The notes beneath the pieces are model-generated. The model made no database searches. It had not been told where the DNA came from and worked only from the letters and a program-made list of their open reading frames with translations. A stretch of DNA of 64,000 nt from Nelumbo lutea. Its lineage: Eukaryota; Streptophyta; Magnoliopsida; Proteales; Nelumbonaceae. The position numbers and the translations under genes are program-made. Positions 35,431 to 43,917 of this stretch are shown here, piece after piece (the first letter of the stretch is position 1; the number at the start of each line of letters is the position of its first letter). The DNA is taken from NCBI GenBank assembly GCA_022828595.1, contig JAKGHH010000005.1, positions 63,979,655 to 64,043,654 on the forward strand. The letters run 5' to 3'.

Positions 35431-38400
35431 AAAAACTGTAGCTGGCGGCACCTGCTTTTTGGTATTTATGTTAGGGTGACCATAACATAACATAAAGTGG
35501 GGGGAATTACAATAGTACCCCTGCGACACTAATCAGAAATAAAAACAAAGAAAACAACTTATAAACAGTCTTTTAACAGGTTCTGATTTTTCACCAATAG
35601 TTTTGCTACTACTGACCATTTTGTGATGTGCCTGGTACAATCAATTGCATTTTAGAGAAAGCACTGTCATGCATATGTTGATCTTAATTTCTGTTGTACC
35701 ATACGAGCATGGATAATCAAGGTTATGCCTTTAACATGTAAGACTAGTGCAAAGGCATCAGTTATTAGGGGATATAAATCAAATTGAAGATTGGTAGTTA
35801 GTATGGCTGGCAGTCTAACACTTGGACATGCTTTTGTCTACTCTAAATTATTTTCTGAGTTATTTGTGTTTCTATCATCCATGTCTATTCAGATGTCAAC
35901 CCTCAACTTGCTGACTATTTTCCTTCTGTTCATTAGGTGTGCAATTATTACGTGAAATTAACATTGACAAGGTTCGGGTGTGGAGACCCTTTTTTAAACC
36001 AAGGCAATATAGAGGGTTGGGACTGCCTTTAGTTTTAGACAGGAAACCAGGGGACAAGAGAGGTAATATTGATGAATCATATAGCCTGGATATGTTGAAG
36101 GTGGGGTTTGAAGTATTTGCAGATGGTCCTACACGGGTTTTACGAATTTGTGAGTGTCCTGATAGTTGCAAGGAAGATTCACTATTTCAACCATGTGCAA
36201 AGATTAAACTTAAAGTCTCCCTTTTTTCTTTCCACTTATTCGAGAAAGGAAATCAGGTCAGTCTCCAGGTTCATCAAATGTCCTTGTTCCAAAATGCCTT
36301 CTTTTCTTTCTTCATCCTTGTATATTTGTACATCTTATATTGCATGGTAAAAGTTTAAACTTTTCATCAATTCTTCTTTACTTTCTTGTCTATCTCCAGT
36401 TAAATGACTAGTAATTATTAGTTCTTATAAGGCAGTTTTCTCCACATAACGTTCTTTATCTTGTATTTAATTTACTGAAGGATATGGATACGACTGAGCC
36501 ACCAACTTACTCTCCAATTATGGTTGCAAGACTTGGAAACATAAGTGTCGATTCACTATTTACAGATCAGCAAAAACATAATCAGATCAGGGTACAGGTA
36601 TTATTTGTCTTTTGCCATATGCTTTTTAAAAAGCCATTTGCCTCAATGTAGTAGCTAGTAAATAGTACAGTTGTGGATTTAGTTTCTTTCCTCCATTTTC
36701 TAATAGCATTCATGCCTTTGAATACTACAGTCATTGAATGTGGATGAAAAGTGGCTTGGAGCTCCCTTTGCAGCAGTAGTACGGAGAAGCCAGTTAGATT
36801 ACTGTGACACAAATGACAGCCTACTTCATATTGTCTTTATCCTACTTCCAACCAAGTCCAATGTTAAACAAGTTAAATACTCTTCCATTCTTTTGCAGGT
36901 AAAATCAAATGATGCATCCAGAGATTAACTCTTGTTTTGTGTTATAACCATTCTACAATAAAAATGTTAGATGTGTAGTTGACTTCAGTGGTGTTGTCAT
37001 TTACAGCCAATCAATTTGAACCTTGATGAGGAGACTTTAATGAGACTTGTTCCATTTTGGAGATCATCCCTCAGTGACCCAAATGCTCAGAGCCAACGGT
37101 TCTACTTTGAACATTTTGAGATCCACCCAATAAAGGTTTGATATTTTTATTCCATTTACTTCTTTGACATATGTTAACTGATCATGTTTGTAGTTGCTGA
37201 TGTTTTTAATAGCCAGCTAATCCGTGTTCCTCTGTGCCTATAAAGATTGTAGCAAGCTTTGTTCCAGGGAACTCTTATTCAAGTTACAGTTCTGCCCAAG
37301 AAACACTAAGATCATTACTTCACAGTGTGATAAAAGTATGTTTCTAACCCATGTTAAACAAGTTTTATCTAAGACTTGATCAGTTTGGAACTTCATGCTC
37401 AATCATATCCTTGGCATTGACTCTCCAATGTTTTCATCTTGTCTTATCAGGGTGGATTATAGTGTATATTAATCTATTTCTGGTGTCTCTTTTCTTTATC
37501 TGTTTGCATTTTCTTCTAGATCCCCGCTGTAAAAAATAAGACTGTGGAGCTCAATGGCGTATTGGTCACTCATGCTCTTGTTACAGTACGCGAATTGTTC
37601 CTTAAATGTGCACAACACTACTCATGGTAAGCCTGTCAGATAAGTTATTCATATGCTTTGCCTTGTTTCATTTTATCTGGTTCAACATTATTGATATGAT
37701 GATGCCTCATAAATTGAAAATAACTTTCCAGGTATACCATGAGAGCCATCTATATTGCAAAAGGAAGTCCATTGCTTCCACCAGCTTTTGCTTCTATTTT
37801 TGATGATTCTGCTTCATCCTCGCTTGATGTATTTTTTGATCCTTCTAGTGGGTTGATCAATCTTCCAGGACTTACCTTAGGTATAGTATTTCTGCTTTTC
37901 TTTATTAATTATTTGCTCTAGTGCTTTAATTAATATTACTGTTTGATGCAGTATGCCTAAAATGAATCTAGAAAGTAGTTAGCAATTCTATCTAGTTGGA
38001 GTTGCATTTTTCTTTTTCCTTTTTTTTTTTTTTGAGAAAAGGTAAAGTATAAATGTAATAAGACAAAAGTATAAGGTCTTTTGTACAATGAGAAACTGTA
38101 CAAGTAACTGCCAAATAGGACCTCACAGAAAGTCCACCCTCAAAAAAGAACAGTCAAGAGAGTTAGCGAGTTACTCTTTCCTTTTTCCCTGATCTACTTT
38201 TTTTCATTTTGCATGGGAGGGGGATGTTTAAGTGAGTTAGTGAGCTTGGTATCAACATACAAAAACTTTACCAACATTAGGAACATGAAGCATGATTGAA
38301 AACATATGCTATCATTTACCTGTCAAGAAACATAAACACTCGAATGGTAGGTCTATATAGAATGATTAGTTTATATATGTAGGCCACGCGGAGCTTCTGT

Positions 38401-41400
38401 TCCTTTGAACCAGGATTTATAGGTCTTCAAATAGGCCATTGTAGACAACGATGAGATTAGGAATGTCAATGGGTTGGGTTAAATGGTAAACCCAGCTTGA
38501 CCTGACACTATAGGGTCGAGTTAGAGTTTTGGCTGACCTGCCCCATCGGGTCATATTTCCCCTTGCCCCTACACATATATAGGGTATTCTTATAATTTGT
38601 TAACTTCAAACTCCATAACCTCAAAGTTTAGGATTTCTTTTCATTTTTGTTTGGTTTTTCTTCTTTCAATGACGGAGAGAGTGACATCTTAGAACCTATA
38701 AACCAATTTCCAACTTAAATTAATGGCTTTTAGGTTTTCAAAATGTGTTATAAAAAGTACAATTGAAAGGATATAGGTTGGATTGGGTTTAGAAATTACA
38801 TATTATCAAGTCATGTCAGGTCAGGTCCGGGTTGGGATGCTGGAAGGTTGGGTTAGGGTTGAGGCAAACCTGTACTGAACCCGACCTGTTGACATCCCTA
38901 GATGAGGTGTATTAGTTTCTTGTGATTCATCTATTGCCTTGAGTCAAACATAAAAGGAAAACCATGCTAGTAAACTTTGTAGTTCTGATTACAACAGAAG
39001 GTGAACAGAGAGAACATGATGCACACCTTTGATCCAGAAAAGCCTCATTAATCGGTATCCACTTTTATGATTGATAGGCAACCAAAATGGTAAAGTAAAG
39101 AAAGAAATTATATAGAAAATGAGTACAAGCCAAGGTCCAAGTGGGATAGATGTTGGGTTTGTTCTTCTTTTGTGGGGAGGAGTTCACAAGGAAGGCCTTT
39201 CTGGCTTGGGAGAATAAAAAAGAACGGAAAGTGCTTCTAGTGATAATGAAAGCATTACTGATGAAGCTTTGGAGGTTGTTGAGTAAGATTTTGAGCTTGG
39301 AAGTAGATTGTTATGGAGTGGGGGGAGTTTTGGTCCAAAGTGGAAGGGTTTTTATGGTGTTTCTTTCTCTCAGGTGATTCCTTATCACCTTCCTATTGTA
39401 TTCTCCGTTTATTTTTTATTTTAATAAAGTGTTTATTTTACTATAAAAAAGAAATGAGTACAAGGCGAGCCAGATGACAAAAAAAATATAAACTTAATTG
39501 CCCCCCTGATCCCTCTCTTCTCTATGCACATTACCTTCTATTTTTATATGCTTCCAACGGTATATTCTTGAGTCTTTCCTGTTGTACTTTTTAACCAATG
39601 CTTTGTTGAGGACAGGCATGTTTAAATTCATTAGCAAGTCCATCGATAAGAGAGGGTTTTCTGGAACAAAACGCTATTTTGGTGATCTGACTAAAACTGT
39701 AAGTCTTGTATCACTGAGATACCTACATAAGAAAATACTACTCAACTATATTTGCAGAAATTATCAATTTTGTGCTGTCTTCCAGATGAAAACAGCAGGA
39801 TCAAACGTACTCTTTGCTGCTGTTACTGAAATGTCAGACTCTATTCTGAAAGGTGCAGAAACAAGTGGTTTTAAAGGAATGGTACTATCTCCCTAGCTTC
39901 TTATGGTGAATACTATGTTTACATTAATACTTCAATGCATCGGTATTTTAAAGAAAGAACTGTTCTTGACTTTTTTGAATGGATGTTGTGGTATTTTAAA
40001 GGTTAATGGTTTTCACCAAGGAATATTGAAACTAGCTATGGAGCCATCACTTTTAGGCAGTGCATTTATGGAGGGTGGCCCAGATAGGAAAATCAAGCTT
40101 GATCGAAGTCCTGGGGTTGATGAGGTACCTTTTTCTAACTTCCTTTCTGAGTTTAATGATATTTCGAGCTAAGTTAACCTTGACAATATTTTTAGGTTTT
40201 TCTTAAATTCTAAAAAATGTTGTTCAAGTGGGTATTCCTTTAAACAACTTGGTGAACCTACCAGGAGAAAGAAAAGGAGAAAGAAGTTTATTGAAAAGAA
40301 AGCCTGGTTTCTTATATTGTGCTTTGTTTCTGAGATCATTACTGCAAACTTATTTGGAAATTAAATTGCAGTTATATATTGAAGGGTACCTTCAAGCTAT
40401 GTTGGATATGACATATAAACAAGAATATCTTAGAGTGAGAGTTGTTGATGACCAGGTGATATTTCTTTGGTATCCTCCATTCTTATTTTTCTTGTTTGTT
40501 TAGTTTTCTTCGACTACAGAGAAGTTATTGAATGTTGGATACAAATATTTTGATGTATGTGAAACATTTATCAATTTTAGTCATAAAGCCCTTGCTGAAA
40601 GTTTGTACATCAATTGTAACTTTTGGAGACTTGATACTGCACATTGTTATCATGGTGACAAGGCAAGGCAAGATTCTGCACGTAGTTATCAAGACAACAA
40701 GGTGAGATAAGGCCTGAGGGTTGTTGCCTTGTTGCCTAGGCACACACATGAATGTTTAGTGACACCTATGTGGGAAACCACATAAAAAATGCATGCAAAT
40801 TTGATCTCGTTTCCATATTTTATGTTTCTAATGTTATATATGCTAGATTGAAAAGGTAAGGACAAACCAGTCATCAACAGAGCAACCAACAAGAAGGGGA
40901 AATAACGTAGCAAATTAGCGACATATAAACATAGTGGTTTGACAAATTTCTGAACAGTTGTCAATAAATATACCAAAAAGAATATTCAGCATGGAAGTTA
41001 GTAATATGCAATTTACAATTTCAAAAAGGTAGCCTAGCAGTCACTTGATTAAACAAATAGAAGGGGAAAAAAACAAGCAGCAATTGAGATGAAAAGTAAC
41101 AATTTTTTATTATCATCTTTGAAATTTGTGGCACTAAACAGAATGAAATGGGAAAACAGGATACATGTAGCCATCCCCATATGGTTGCCACAAGGCTCAG
41201 TTGTTGTCAATGTTCTCTTGCATACGTGGGTAGAAGGGACTTCTCTTACATGTGTGCATGGATGTGAACATGCACATTCAGGAGTAAGAAAGGGGATACG
41301 GGAAAGGGGAGAAGATGGTTCCAGTCAGAGGGTGGCCACTTTGTGAAAAGAAGGTTAAAGGTTAGGTCCTTAACCAATCTACCTCTCCCAAAACCATGGA

Positions 41401-42658
41401 TAGTTGGGATCAGCACTTGGCAACGGCTTTAAGGTGGCACAAGGCATGGCACAACTGGTCAATTGTTTGGTCCCTTGTCACTTTGCCCAGGAAACTGCCT
41501 TGATAACTATTATTTTTAATTTTGAGCACAATTGTTTAAATAATAGAACTATGGAAAGAGGCAGAGGAAGCCCCACCATAAAAAAGTATGGCTGTGCACT
41601 AAAACCCATATACAGTACATAATCTATGCCACACTGGACCATTATAAAAGTGATTTATCTCAGACCACTAAATTCTTCTAAAATAGAAACACAAAAGAAG
41701 ATGGATTTCATCCTTTTCTGTGATTGCATTAGCCAAACATTGTTTCTGCTAAAAATCCTCTTATTCCTTTCCTTCTAGGCACACCAACATATAGGAAATG
41801 TCTGAGGTTCCATAAAAATATTTCCTTTTTTGCTGGAAGGGAGTAACCAAGAAATGACCAAGTGCCATCCAAAGTTTAAGAAAATGCCACCAAGTGTCCT
41901 GGGTGAAGGGGAAATTAATAAGCTGGATTTTTTTTTGACTTAGATACATATTTGAAGCTTGCTTAACCAATGCTATCACTAGTAGATCCCTCCATTTATT
42001 TTGATATTTTTTTAATTAGTCCAACATGTCGACAGGTGCTCCTCAAAAACTTACCTCCAAATAGTTCCCTAATGAATGAGATTGTGGACCGTGTGAAGAA
42101 CTTCCTTGTAAGCAAGGCCCTGTTGAAAGGAGAATCTTCAATGACTTCTCGTCCTCTACATCATCTACGAGGAGAAAGTGTAAGTTATTCCACGTATCTT
42201 GTGCCTTCTCATAGGGTTGTATGGGAAATTTCATTTTATTTGCATTCCAAGACTACTGTTCATGGACAGATTTAACTTTATTGTGATCCATTTTGGCCTT
42301 CGTTCTTTCCCATAATTTAACTCACTGAAAATAATTCTTTGATTTTTTTTAGCAGGAATGGAAAATTGGGCCAACAGTTCTCACTTTATGTGAACACCTA
42401 TTTGTGAGTTTTGCGATCCGCATGCTGAGAAAGCAAACAGGTAAATTTATGGACAGAATCAAATGGAAGGAGAAATCAAATGACAAAGAGAAGCAAGAAG
42501 TGAAACCTAACCTGAAATGGGGGATAAGCAAGTTCATATTCTCAGGAATGATTGCTTATATTGATGGACGGCTATGTCGTTGCATTCCCAATGCCATAGT
42601 TAGGCGAATTGTGAGTGGATTTTTGCTGAGTTTTCTTGATAAAAAGGACAGTGATTGA
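7544..42658 (+). CDS. VPS13: VPS13-family lipid-transfer protein, C-terminal part (22 exons, 5' incomplete)
   Basis: Spliced gene assembled by eye. Exons: 7544-7695, 13817-13872, 13958-14171, 32776-33198, 33270-33547, 33686-33771, 34143-34404, 34539-34964, 35085-35181, 35937-36256, 36481-36597, 36731-36898, 37007-37135, 37246-37335, 37520-37626, 37732-37880, 39616-39698, 39786-39881, 40002-40124, 40372-40455, 42036-42179, 42353 or 42356-42658 (TGA 42656). All introns are GT-AG and phases agree throughout, giving about 1301 residues. The protein matches my knowledge of the VPS13 C-terminal half: the SHR-BD (DUF1162) region, where 'GWSWSGPI' in exon 8 is typical, then the ATG2/VPS13-type C-terminus. 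VPS13 proteins are bridge-like channels moving lipids between membranes at contact sites; plant homologues include SHRUBBY, implicated in root patterning. The usual length is above 3000 residues, so the N-terminal half lies before this window. No frame break was seen, so the gene is probably functional despite its intron load. Which plant paralogue this is, is not settled. Confidence 0.88.
7696..9078 (+). other. VPS13 intron 1, left part
   Basis: AT- and T-rich intron sequence after the GTATCT donor. No open frame with recognisable content. Oligo-T tracts near 8700-8830. Nothing further seen. Confidence 0.6.
9079..9254 (-). repeat. 3' LTR of Copia A
   Basis: Partner of 13508-13680. It contains an expanded GA run near 9122-9136. 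The substitutions between the two copies mark this as an old insertion. Confidence 0.65.
9260..9850 (-). pseudogene. Copia A RNase H remnant
   Basis: Minus-strand pieces include '[20 protein letters not shown]' near 9690-9770 and degraded versions of the Copia RNase H motifs for 'EAEY', 'DNKTA' and 'HFI'. Multiple stops and frameshifts are present. It is the end of the pol gene of element A. Confidence 0.65.
9855..10482 (-). mobile_element. LINE reverse-transcriptase fragment nested in Copia A
   Basis: Minus strand. 9918-10247 encodes '[20 protein letters not shown]' and then '[20 protein letters not shown]', the C-terminal RT region of plant LINEs. 10210-10482 carries upstream RT with '[11 protein letters not shown]' in place of the FADD box and 'NLKVNWGKS'. 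It is broken by a frameshift near 10230 and joined abruptly to a plus-strand Copia fragment at about 10480. Confidence 0.75.
10483..11395 (+). pseudogene. Copia RT/RNase H fragment on the plus strand
   Basis: Reads '[20 protein letters not shown]' from about 10550, then RNase H pieces ('[11 protein letters not shown]', '[15 protein letters not shown]') and a tail '[17 protein letters not shown]', followed by the polypurine tract CTTGAAGGGGAGTA. Stops near 10767, 10915 and 11135 break it. It is a 5'-truncated Copia of the same broad lineage as element A but in the opposite direction. Confidence 0.7.
11396..11735 (+). repeat. Probable 3' LTR of the plus-strand Copia fragment
   Basis: Starts right after the polypurine tract. 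It contains a TATA-like GATATAAAAG at about 11578, a CT-rich leader, and ends near TTTCAGGTGGGATCTACA. No partner LTR was found, so the borders are approximate. Confidence 0.5.
12050..12700 (-). pseudogene. Copia A gag remnant
   Basis: Minus strand. 12437-12628 reads '[16 protein letters not shown]', typical of Copia gag (UBN2) proteins. Near 12110-12165 lies a zinc-knuckle remnant, '[13 protein letters not shown]', in which an upstream Cys position is changed to Tyr and a stop interrupts it. Frame breaks are common. Confidence 0.6.
13508..13680 (-). repeat. 5' LTR of Copia A
   Basis: Matches 9079-9254 over almost its full length with visible point differences and a shorter GA tract. It ends next to the primer-binding site at its lower-coordinate side. 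Confidence 0.7.
13817..14171 (+). CDS. VPS13: VPS13 exons 2 and 3 with an 85-bp intron
   Basis: Exon 2 (13817-13872) encodes '[18 protein letters not shown]'. Exon 3 (13958-14171) opens with 'DGLSITVSP' after ATTGCAG and ends one base into a Gly codon at a perfect GTAAGT donor. The next exon lies 18.6 kb downstream, and the frame is kept exactly (G plus GT gives Gly). The strong consensus sites on both sides argue that the huge intron is still spliced. Confidence 0.85.
14172..14652 (+). other. Giant intron, first part, unique-looking
   Basis: AT-rich sequence after the donor, with a short C-run at 14350-14357. No element recognised. Confidence 0.5.
14653..14695. repeat. (CT)n microsatellite
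   Basis: About 21 uninterrupted CT dinucleotides in the VPS13 giant intron. Confidence 0.95.
14696..15365. other. No recognised feature
   Basis: Both strands have open frames of 60-110 codons here, but none shows a known motif. Position just before a LINE RNase H tail suggests it could be more of that LINE, which I cannot confirm. Confidence 0.35.
15366..15900 (+). mobile_element. LINE 3' end with RNase H remnant
   Basis: Plus frames read '[20 protein letters not shown]' and '[12 protein letters not shown]', a plant LINE RNase H (RVT_3) middle, then '[16 protein letters not shown]' after a frameshift, then a TTGGGGTTAAAAAAAC end. Pseudogenised. Confidence 0.65.
16186..16795 (+). mobile_element. 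LINE 3' end with RNase H and poly(A)
   Basis: 16270-16377 reads '[20 protein letters not shown]', the start of RNase H with its first catalytic Asp. After a stop and frameshift, 16451-16700 reads '[14 protein letters not shown]' and '[13 protein letters not shown]', covering the second and third motif regions. It ends with AATAAATTCAGTTACT and a 13-A tail near 16785. A second, separate LINE insertion from the one just upstream. Confidence 0.75.
16975..17307 (-). repeat. 3' LTR of Copia B
   Basis: Shares TTATTTAGTATTTATAGG and CATTACATGGAAAGGACAG with the 5' LTR. It ends TCTCTACA at 17307. Compared with its partner it lacks a 15-bp segment near the end and has a longer GA-rich part near 17040-17080. 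Confidence 0.85.
17461..18700 (-). pseudogene. Copia B reverse transcriptase and RNase H
   Basis: Minus strand. 18365-18700 reads '[20 protein letters not shown]' and '[12 protein letters not shown]'. 17461-18300 reads '[16 protein letters not shown]', with the catalytic YVDD box intact, then '[14 protein letters not shown]', '[20 protein letters not shown]' and RNase H '[20 protein letters not shown]'. The two parts are separated by a stop plus frameshift at about 18301-18364. The RNase H part is nearly complete. Confidence 0.85.
19157..20405 (-). pseudogene. Copia B integrase region
   Basis: Minus strand. 20118-20405 is the gag-pre-integrase part ('[10 protein letters not shown]'). 19846-20112 holds the Cys pair ('CESCEFAKH') and the first catalytic Asp ('[13 protein letters not shown]'). 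19157-19546 is the region after the core ('[14 protein letters not shown]', '[17 protein letters not shown]'). The remaining core, with the second Asp and Glu, sits in the shifted frame at 19548-19817. Stops separate the blocks. Confidence 0.8.
20514..20798 (+). repeat. 5' LTR of Copia C
   Basis: Begins TGTTAGAATGCTCGAG and ends GTTTATTCACA. It contains CTTATATGAGGG, a possible TATA region near 20610, and ATGAATAAAATTC, a polyadenylation-like signal near 20656, followed by a CT-rich stretch. Confidence 0.93.
21296..21443 (+). repeat. 74-bp tandem duplication in the leader of Copia C
   Basis: GTTCTGCAGTGTGCAGCCCA begins at 21296 and again at 21370 and continues with few changes for about 74 bp. 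It lies in the untranslated leader between the primer site and gag. Confidence 0.85.
21541..22440 (+). pseudogene. Copia C gag
   Basis: Starts [17 protein letters not shown] at 21541. It contains '[20 protein letters not shown]' and, after a stop at about 21931, '[16 protein letters not shown]'. A frameshift near 22320 puts the zinc knuckle '[14 protein letters not shown]' (C-x2-C-x4-H-x4-C, about 22372-22413) in another frame, and a stop follows at 22439. Confidence 0.85.
22640..24057 (+). pseudogene. Copia C protease and integrase
   Basis: The protease motif just before 22680 reads '[12 protein letters not shown]', with Arg in place of the Gly of the D-S/T-G active site, and a stop stands where Trp usually precedes it. 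From 22678 the frame is long and open: a His-Cys zinc region ('[14 protein letters not shown]', '[11 protein letters not shown]'), then the integrase core with Asp in '[10 protein letters not shown]', Asp in '[10 protein letters not shown]' and Glu in '[11 protein letters not shown]'. All three integrase catalytic residues are present. The frame stops at 24055. Confidence 0.88.
24100..25690 (+). pseudogene. Copia C reverse transcriptase and RNase H
   Basis: '[20 protein letters not shown]' and '[20 protein letters not shown]' (24118-24590), then after a frameshift '[16 protein letters not shown]' and the active-site '[11 protein letters not shown]' (about 24760). A stop follows at 24920. RNase H remnants run to 25690 ('[16 protein letters not shown]' near 25360) with several frame changes. 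Not translatable as one protein. Confidence 0.85.
25699..25983 (+). repeat. 3' LTR of Copia C
   Basis: Same length and, by eye, the same sequence as 20514-20798. It is followed directly by the target copy GTAAA. Confidence 0.93.
26085..27137 (-). pseudogene. Copia B gag
   Basis: Minus strand. 26802-27137 starts MAEMEFKNQ and reads '[20 protein letters not shown]' and '[20 protein letters not shown]'. 26085-26597 continues after stops with '[19 protein letters not shown]' and the zinc knuckle '[17 protein letters not shown]' (C-x2-C-x4-H-x4-C intact). Frame is lost between 26600 and 26800. Confidence 0.85.
27609..27943 (-). repeat. 5' LTR of Copia B
   Basis: Partner of 16975-17307. Its lower-coordinate border abuts the primer-binding site, and AATAC follows at 27944. 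Confidence 0.85.
28180..29300 (-). pseudogene. Element D reverse transcriptase and RNase H
   Basis: Minus strand. 28480-28869 reads '[12 protein letters not shown]' with the YVDD box, then '[20 protein letters not shown]' and '[20 protein letters not shown]'. 28180-28452 is RNase H ('[20 protein letters not shown]'). An upstream RT part (28900-29300) is recognisable but has stops. Confidence 0.8.
29317..30840 (-). pseudogene. Element D integrase region
   Basis: Minus strand. 30493-30840 reads '[18 protein letters not shown]' and '[15 protein letters not shown]' (gag-pre-integrase). 29816-30214 is the core, but the second catalytic Asp reads '[11 protein letters not shown]' (Asn instead of Asp) and the Glu site reads '[10 protein letters not shown]' (Lys instead of Glu). 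29317-29919 covers the C-terminal region ('[17 protein letters not shown]', '[17 protein letters not shown]'). Catalytically dead. Confidence 0.8.
30850..31823 (-). pseudogene. Element D gag
   Basis: Minus strand. 31587-31823 reads '[20 protein letters not shown]'; 31299-31568 reads '[20 protein letters not shown]', nearly the same as B gag, followed by '[20 protein letters not shown]'. 30850-31001 is the end of gag ('[20 protein letters not shown]') and runs straight into an unrelated pre-integrase region at about 30845. Several stops. Confidence 0.8.
32403..32723 (-). repeat. 5' LTR of element D
   Basis: Follows the primer site; contains an A/G-rich part at 32455-32540 and ends GGTGTTCTCTACA, like the LTR end of B (AGTGTTCTCTACA). 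It lies only 52 bp upstream of the acceptor of VPS13 exon 4, so an LTR sits almost on the splice site. Confidence 0.65.
32776..37880 (+). CDS. VPS13: VPS13 exons 4-16 (SHR-BD region)
   Basis: Thirteen exons closely spaced after the giant intron. Exon 4 begins at TTGCAG/GTAAC. Exons 7-8 hold the core of the SHR-BD/DUF1162 domain: hydrophobic strands followed by 'GWSWSGPI' and '[16 protein letters not shown]'. Exon 10 carries a basic stretch around '[13 protein letters not shown]'. Introns here are about 71-755 bp; the longest, 35182-35936, contains a GA microsatellite and an LTR-like piece. Phases agree at every junction I checked. An ORF extending exon 8 past 34964 is intron read-through and is not coding. 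Confidence 0.87.
35310..35528 (-). repeat. Possible solo LTR in VPS13 intron 9, with (GA)n
   Basis: The block holds a pure GA run (35381-35429) flanked by TTTGGTATTTATGTTAGG and ends CCCCTGCGACA, so read on the minus strand it begins TGTCGCAGGGG. The arrangement resembles the LTR of element A, but no partner copy or target duplication was found. Confidence 0.4.
35381..35429. repeat. (GA)n microsatellite in VPS13 intron 9
   Basis: About 24 uninterrupted GA units, in a broader GA-rich tract from 35338. Confidence 0.95.
38458..38900. mobile_element. hAT-like MITE in VPS13 intron 16
   Basis: Terminal inverted repeats: TAGGAATGTCAATGGGTTGG at the left, and the complement of a TAGGGATGTCAACAGGTCGG-type end at the right. 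The 8-bp target copies GATGAGAT (38450-38457) and GATGAGGT (38901-38908) match at 7 of 8. No transposase. Such short elements are moved by hAT transposases. Confidence 0.8.
39130..39451 (+). mobile_element. 5'-truncated LINE (or SINE-like) insertion with 13-bp target copies
   Basis: Flanked by perfect copies of AAATGAGTACAAG at 39117-39129 and 39452-39464. The 322-bp insert ends with TTTTAATAAAGTG and an A-rich tail, the normal structure of target-primed insertion. It has a short frame of 75 codons without known motifs. Confidence 0.8.
39616..42658 (+). CDS. VPS13: VPS13 exons 17-22 (C-terminus)
   Basis: Exon 17 starts with '[20 protein letters not shown]', completing a Gly codon begun at 37880. 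Exons 18-21 follow in phase 0. The last exon encodes '[16 protein letters not shown]' and ends at TGA 42656-42658. Its acceptor is a tandem TAGCAG, so an extra Gln may be included. The Gly-rich and amphipathic character of exons 17-20 fits the C-terminal ATG2/VPS13-type region that contacts membranes. Introns 37881-39615 and 40456-42035 are long and carry repeats. No clear AATAAA was seen just after the stop. Confidence 0.85.
40456..42035 (+). other. VPS13 intron 20 (1.6 kb)
   Basis: Between GTGATA and GTCGACAG. No complete element recognised. Short open frames on both strands show no known motif; the 41690-41990 part may be degraded LINE. Confidence 0.5.
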
Positions 42659-43140
42659 ATCCATATGATGATTTCATCAAAGGAGTCATTCTAAAAAGGG
42701 GATGGCTCAGGAATCAGATTTTGCCCTTTGCAGAGCTCTACCACGATCTTCACAGCCACATTGGATATAGTTGCCTTGGTTTAGGGATTACTACTAAAAG
42801 TCAGATTGTATAGTCTGGAATCCAAATTTCTTCAGATGCAGTCTCAATGATGGGAGATGGACTTGTTAGCATCGTTACTTCAAAATATTCAAGCAAATTC
42901 CCTCTTACTCAAACTGATTCTAGTCTCTAGAGCTTGGGCTTCATATCCAAATGGAAATTTTCCAGTTCATTCTTTCTTTATGATGTTTGATGAGAAGCGA
43001 CTTCCATATAACTCAGATATGGGGAGCCTAACGGCAGCTTCAAGGTTTGCATTCCATGGTCTATACTGTTCTATTTGGCATATGTTTAAAGTGTCTACCA
43101 ATAAGACGAGATTTCTCTTAAAGAATACCACATGCAGCTT
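42659..43140 (+). other. Presumed 3' UTR and flanking DNA of VPS13
   Basis: Sequence after the VPS13 stop. No AATAAA recognised. An open frame at 42857-43156 has no known motif and reads into LINE-like sequence. Confidence 0.4.
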
Positions 43141-43625
43141 ATGGAACAAGGTGTAAAGGGTCCGCTAACCTCGTTTTCCCTTCATTGAGAACTCTGCTCT
43201 CCGGTATGGGTGCCTTTTCTGGACTTTTTTGGTGCATGTTAGTGGTTTATGCTTTCCATATGGGAGTCATTTTTATGTTAGCTTCTGAAAGCCCCAGCAT
43301 GTGGGATTCTCTGTGGCTATCTTCCCTTTTGCCATATCCTGGATCGTATGGAAGGAAAGGAATGCTAGCATCTTTGTAAACTGATCCTCTCCATTGGATG
43401 CAGTGTGATAAGCTATTGGCATGGTTGTCTATCTCCAAAGGATTCGATGATGTGCCTATAACTCTGTATATTCAGCAGAAAAGGTATATATGTTGGTCTT
43501 TTTGTCCCCATTATATAGCTTCTGCTTTGTACATAGGTCTATACTTGTACATACAGTACCATTTTTAGTAACACTTAATCACATTACCGCTAAAAAATTG
43601 TTTATATTTTTCCAGTCTGTCATTT
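43141..43625 (+). mobile_element. LINE fragment (post-RT region)
   Basis: A plus frame near 43300-43385 reads 'AISWIVWKERNASIFVN', close to the conserved WxxWKERNxRIF motif of plant LINEs, followed by a stop and 'SSPLDAV'. No RNase H follows. Degenerate. Confidence 0.55.
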
Positions 43626-43730
43626 AGAGAAGACCCGGTTGTTTTGAGTGTGGCTGCAATTGGTTTGGGCTTAAAGCGTGGCTGAAATTTCAGCTGCAAA
43701 TTTCTAGCCATGTAATCTTTTAGCAGTCAA

Positions 43731-43734
<4 letters not shown>

Positions 43735-43769
<35 letters not shown>
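43735..43769. repeat. (TA)n microsatellite
   Basis: About 17 TA units next to the Helitron 5' end. Confidence 0.95.
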
Positions 43770-43771
<2 letters not shown>

Positions 43772-43798
43772 AAGGTCTTCAGGCTATAACCTCCCACC

Positions 43799-43917
43799 AT
43801 TCAGACATGTGGCATTTTTTGGGAAGTTAATGTTAAAGCCCACAACCCACTACTACAATTCAGACATGTGGCATTTTTTGGGAAGTTAATGTTAAAGCCC
43901 ACAACCCACTACTACAA
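43799..43917. repeat. 59-bp tandem repeat inside the Helitron
   Basis: The unit beginning TTCAGACATGTGGCATTTTT occurs twice with no difference seen (about 43799-43857 and 43858-43916), followed by two diverged partial copies up to about 44030 that keep the CAGACA-TGGC core. Confidence 0.85.
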
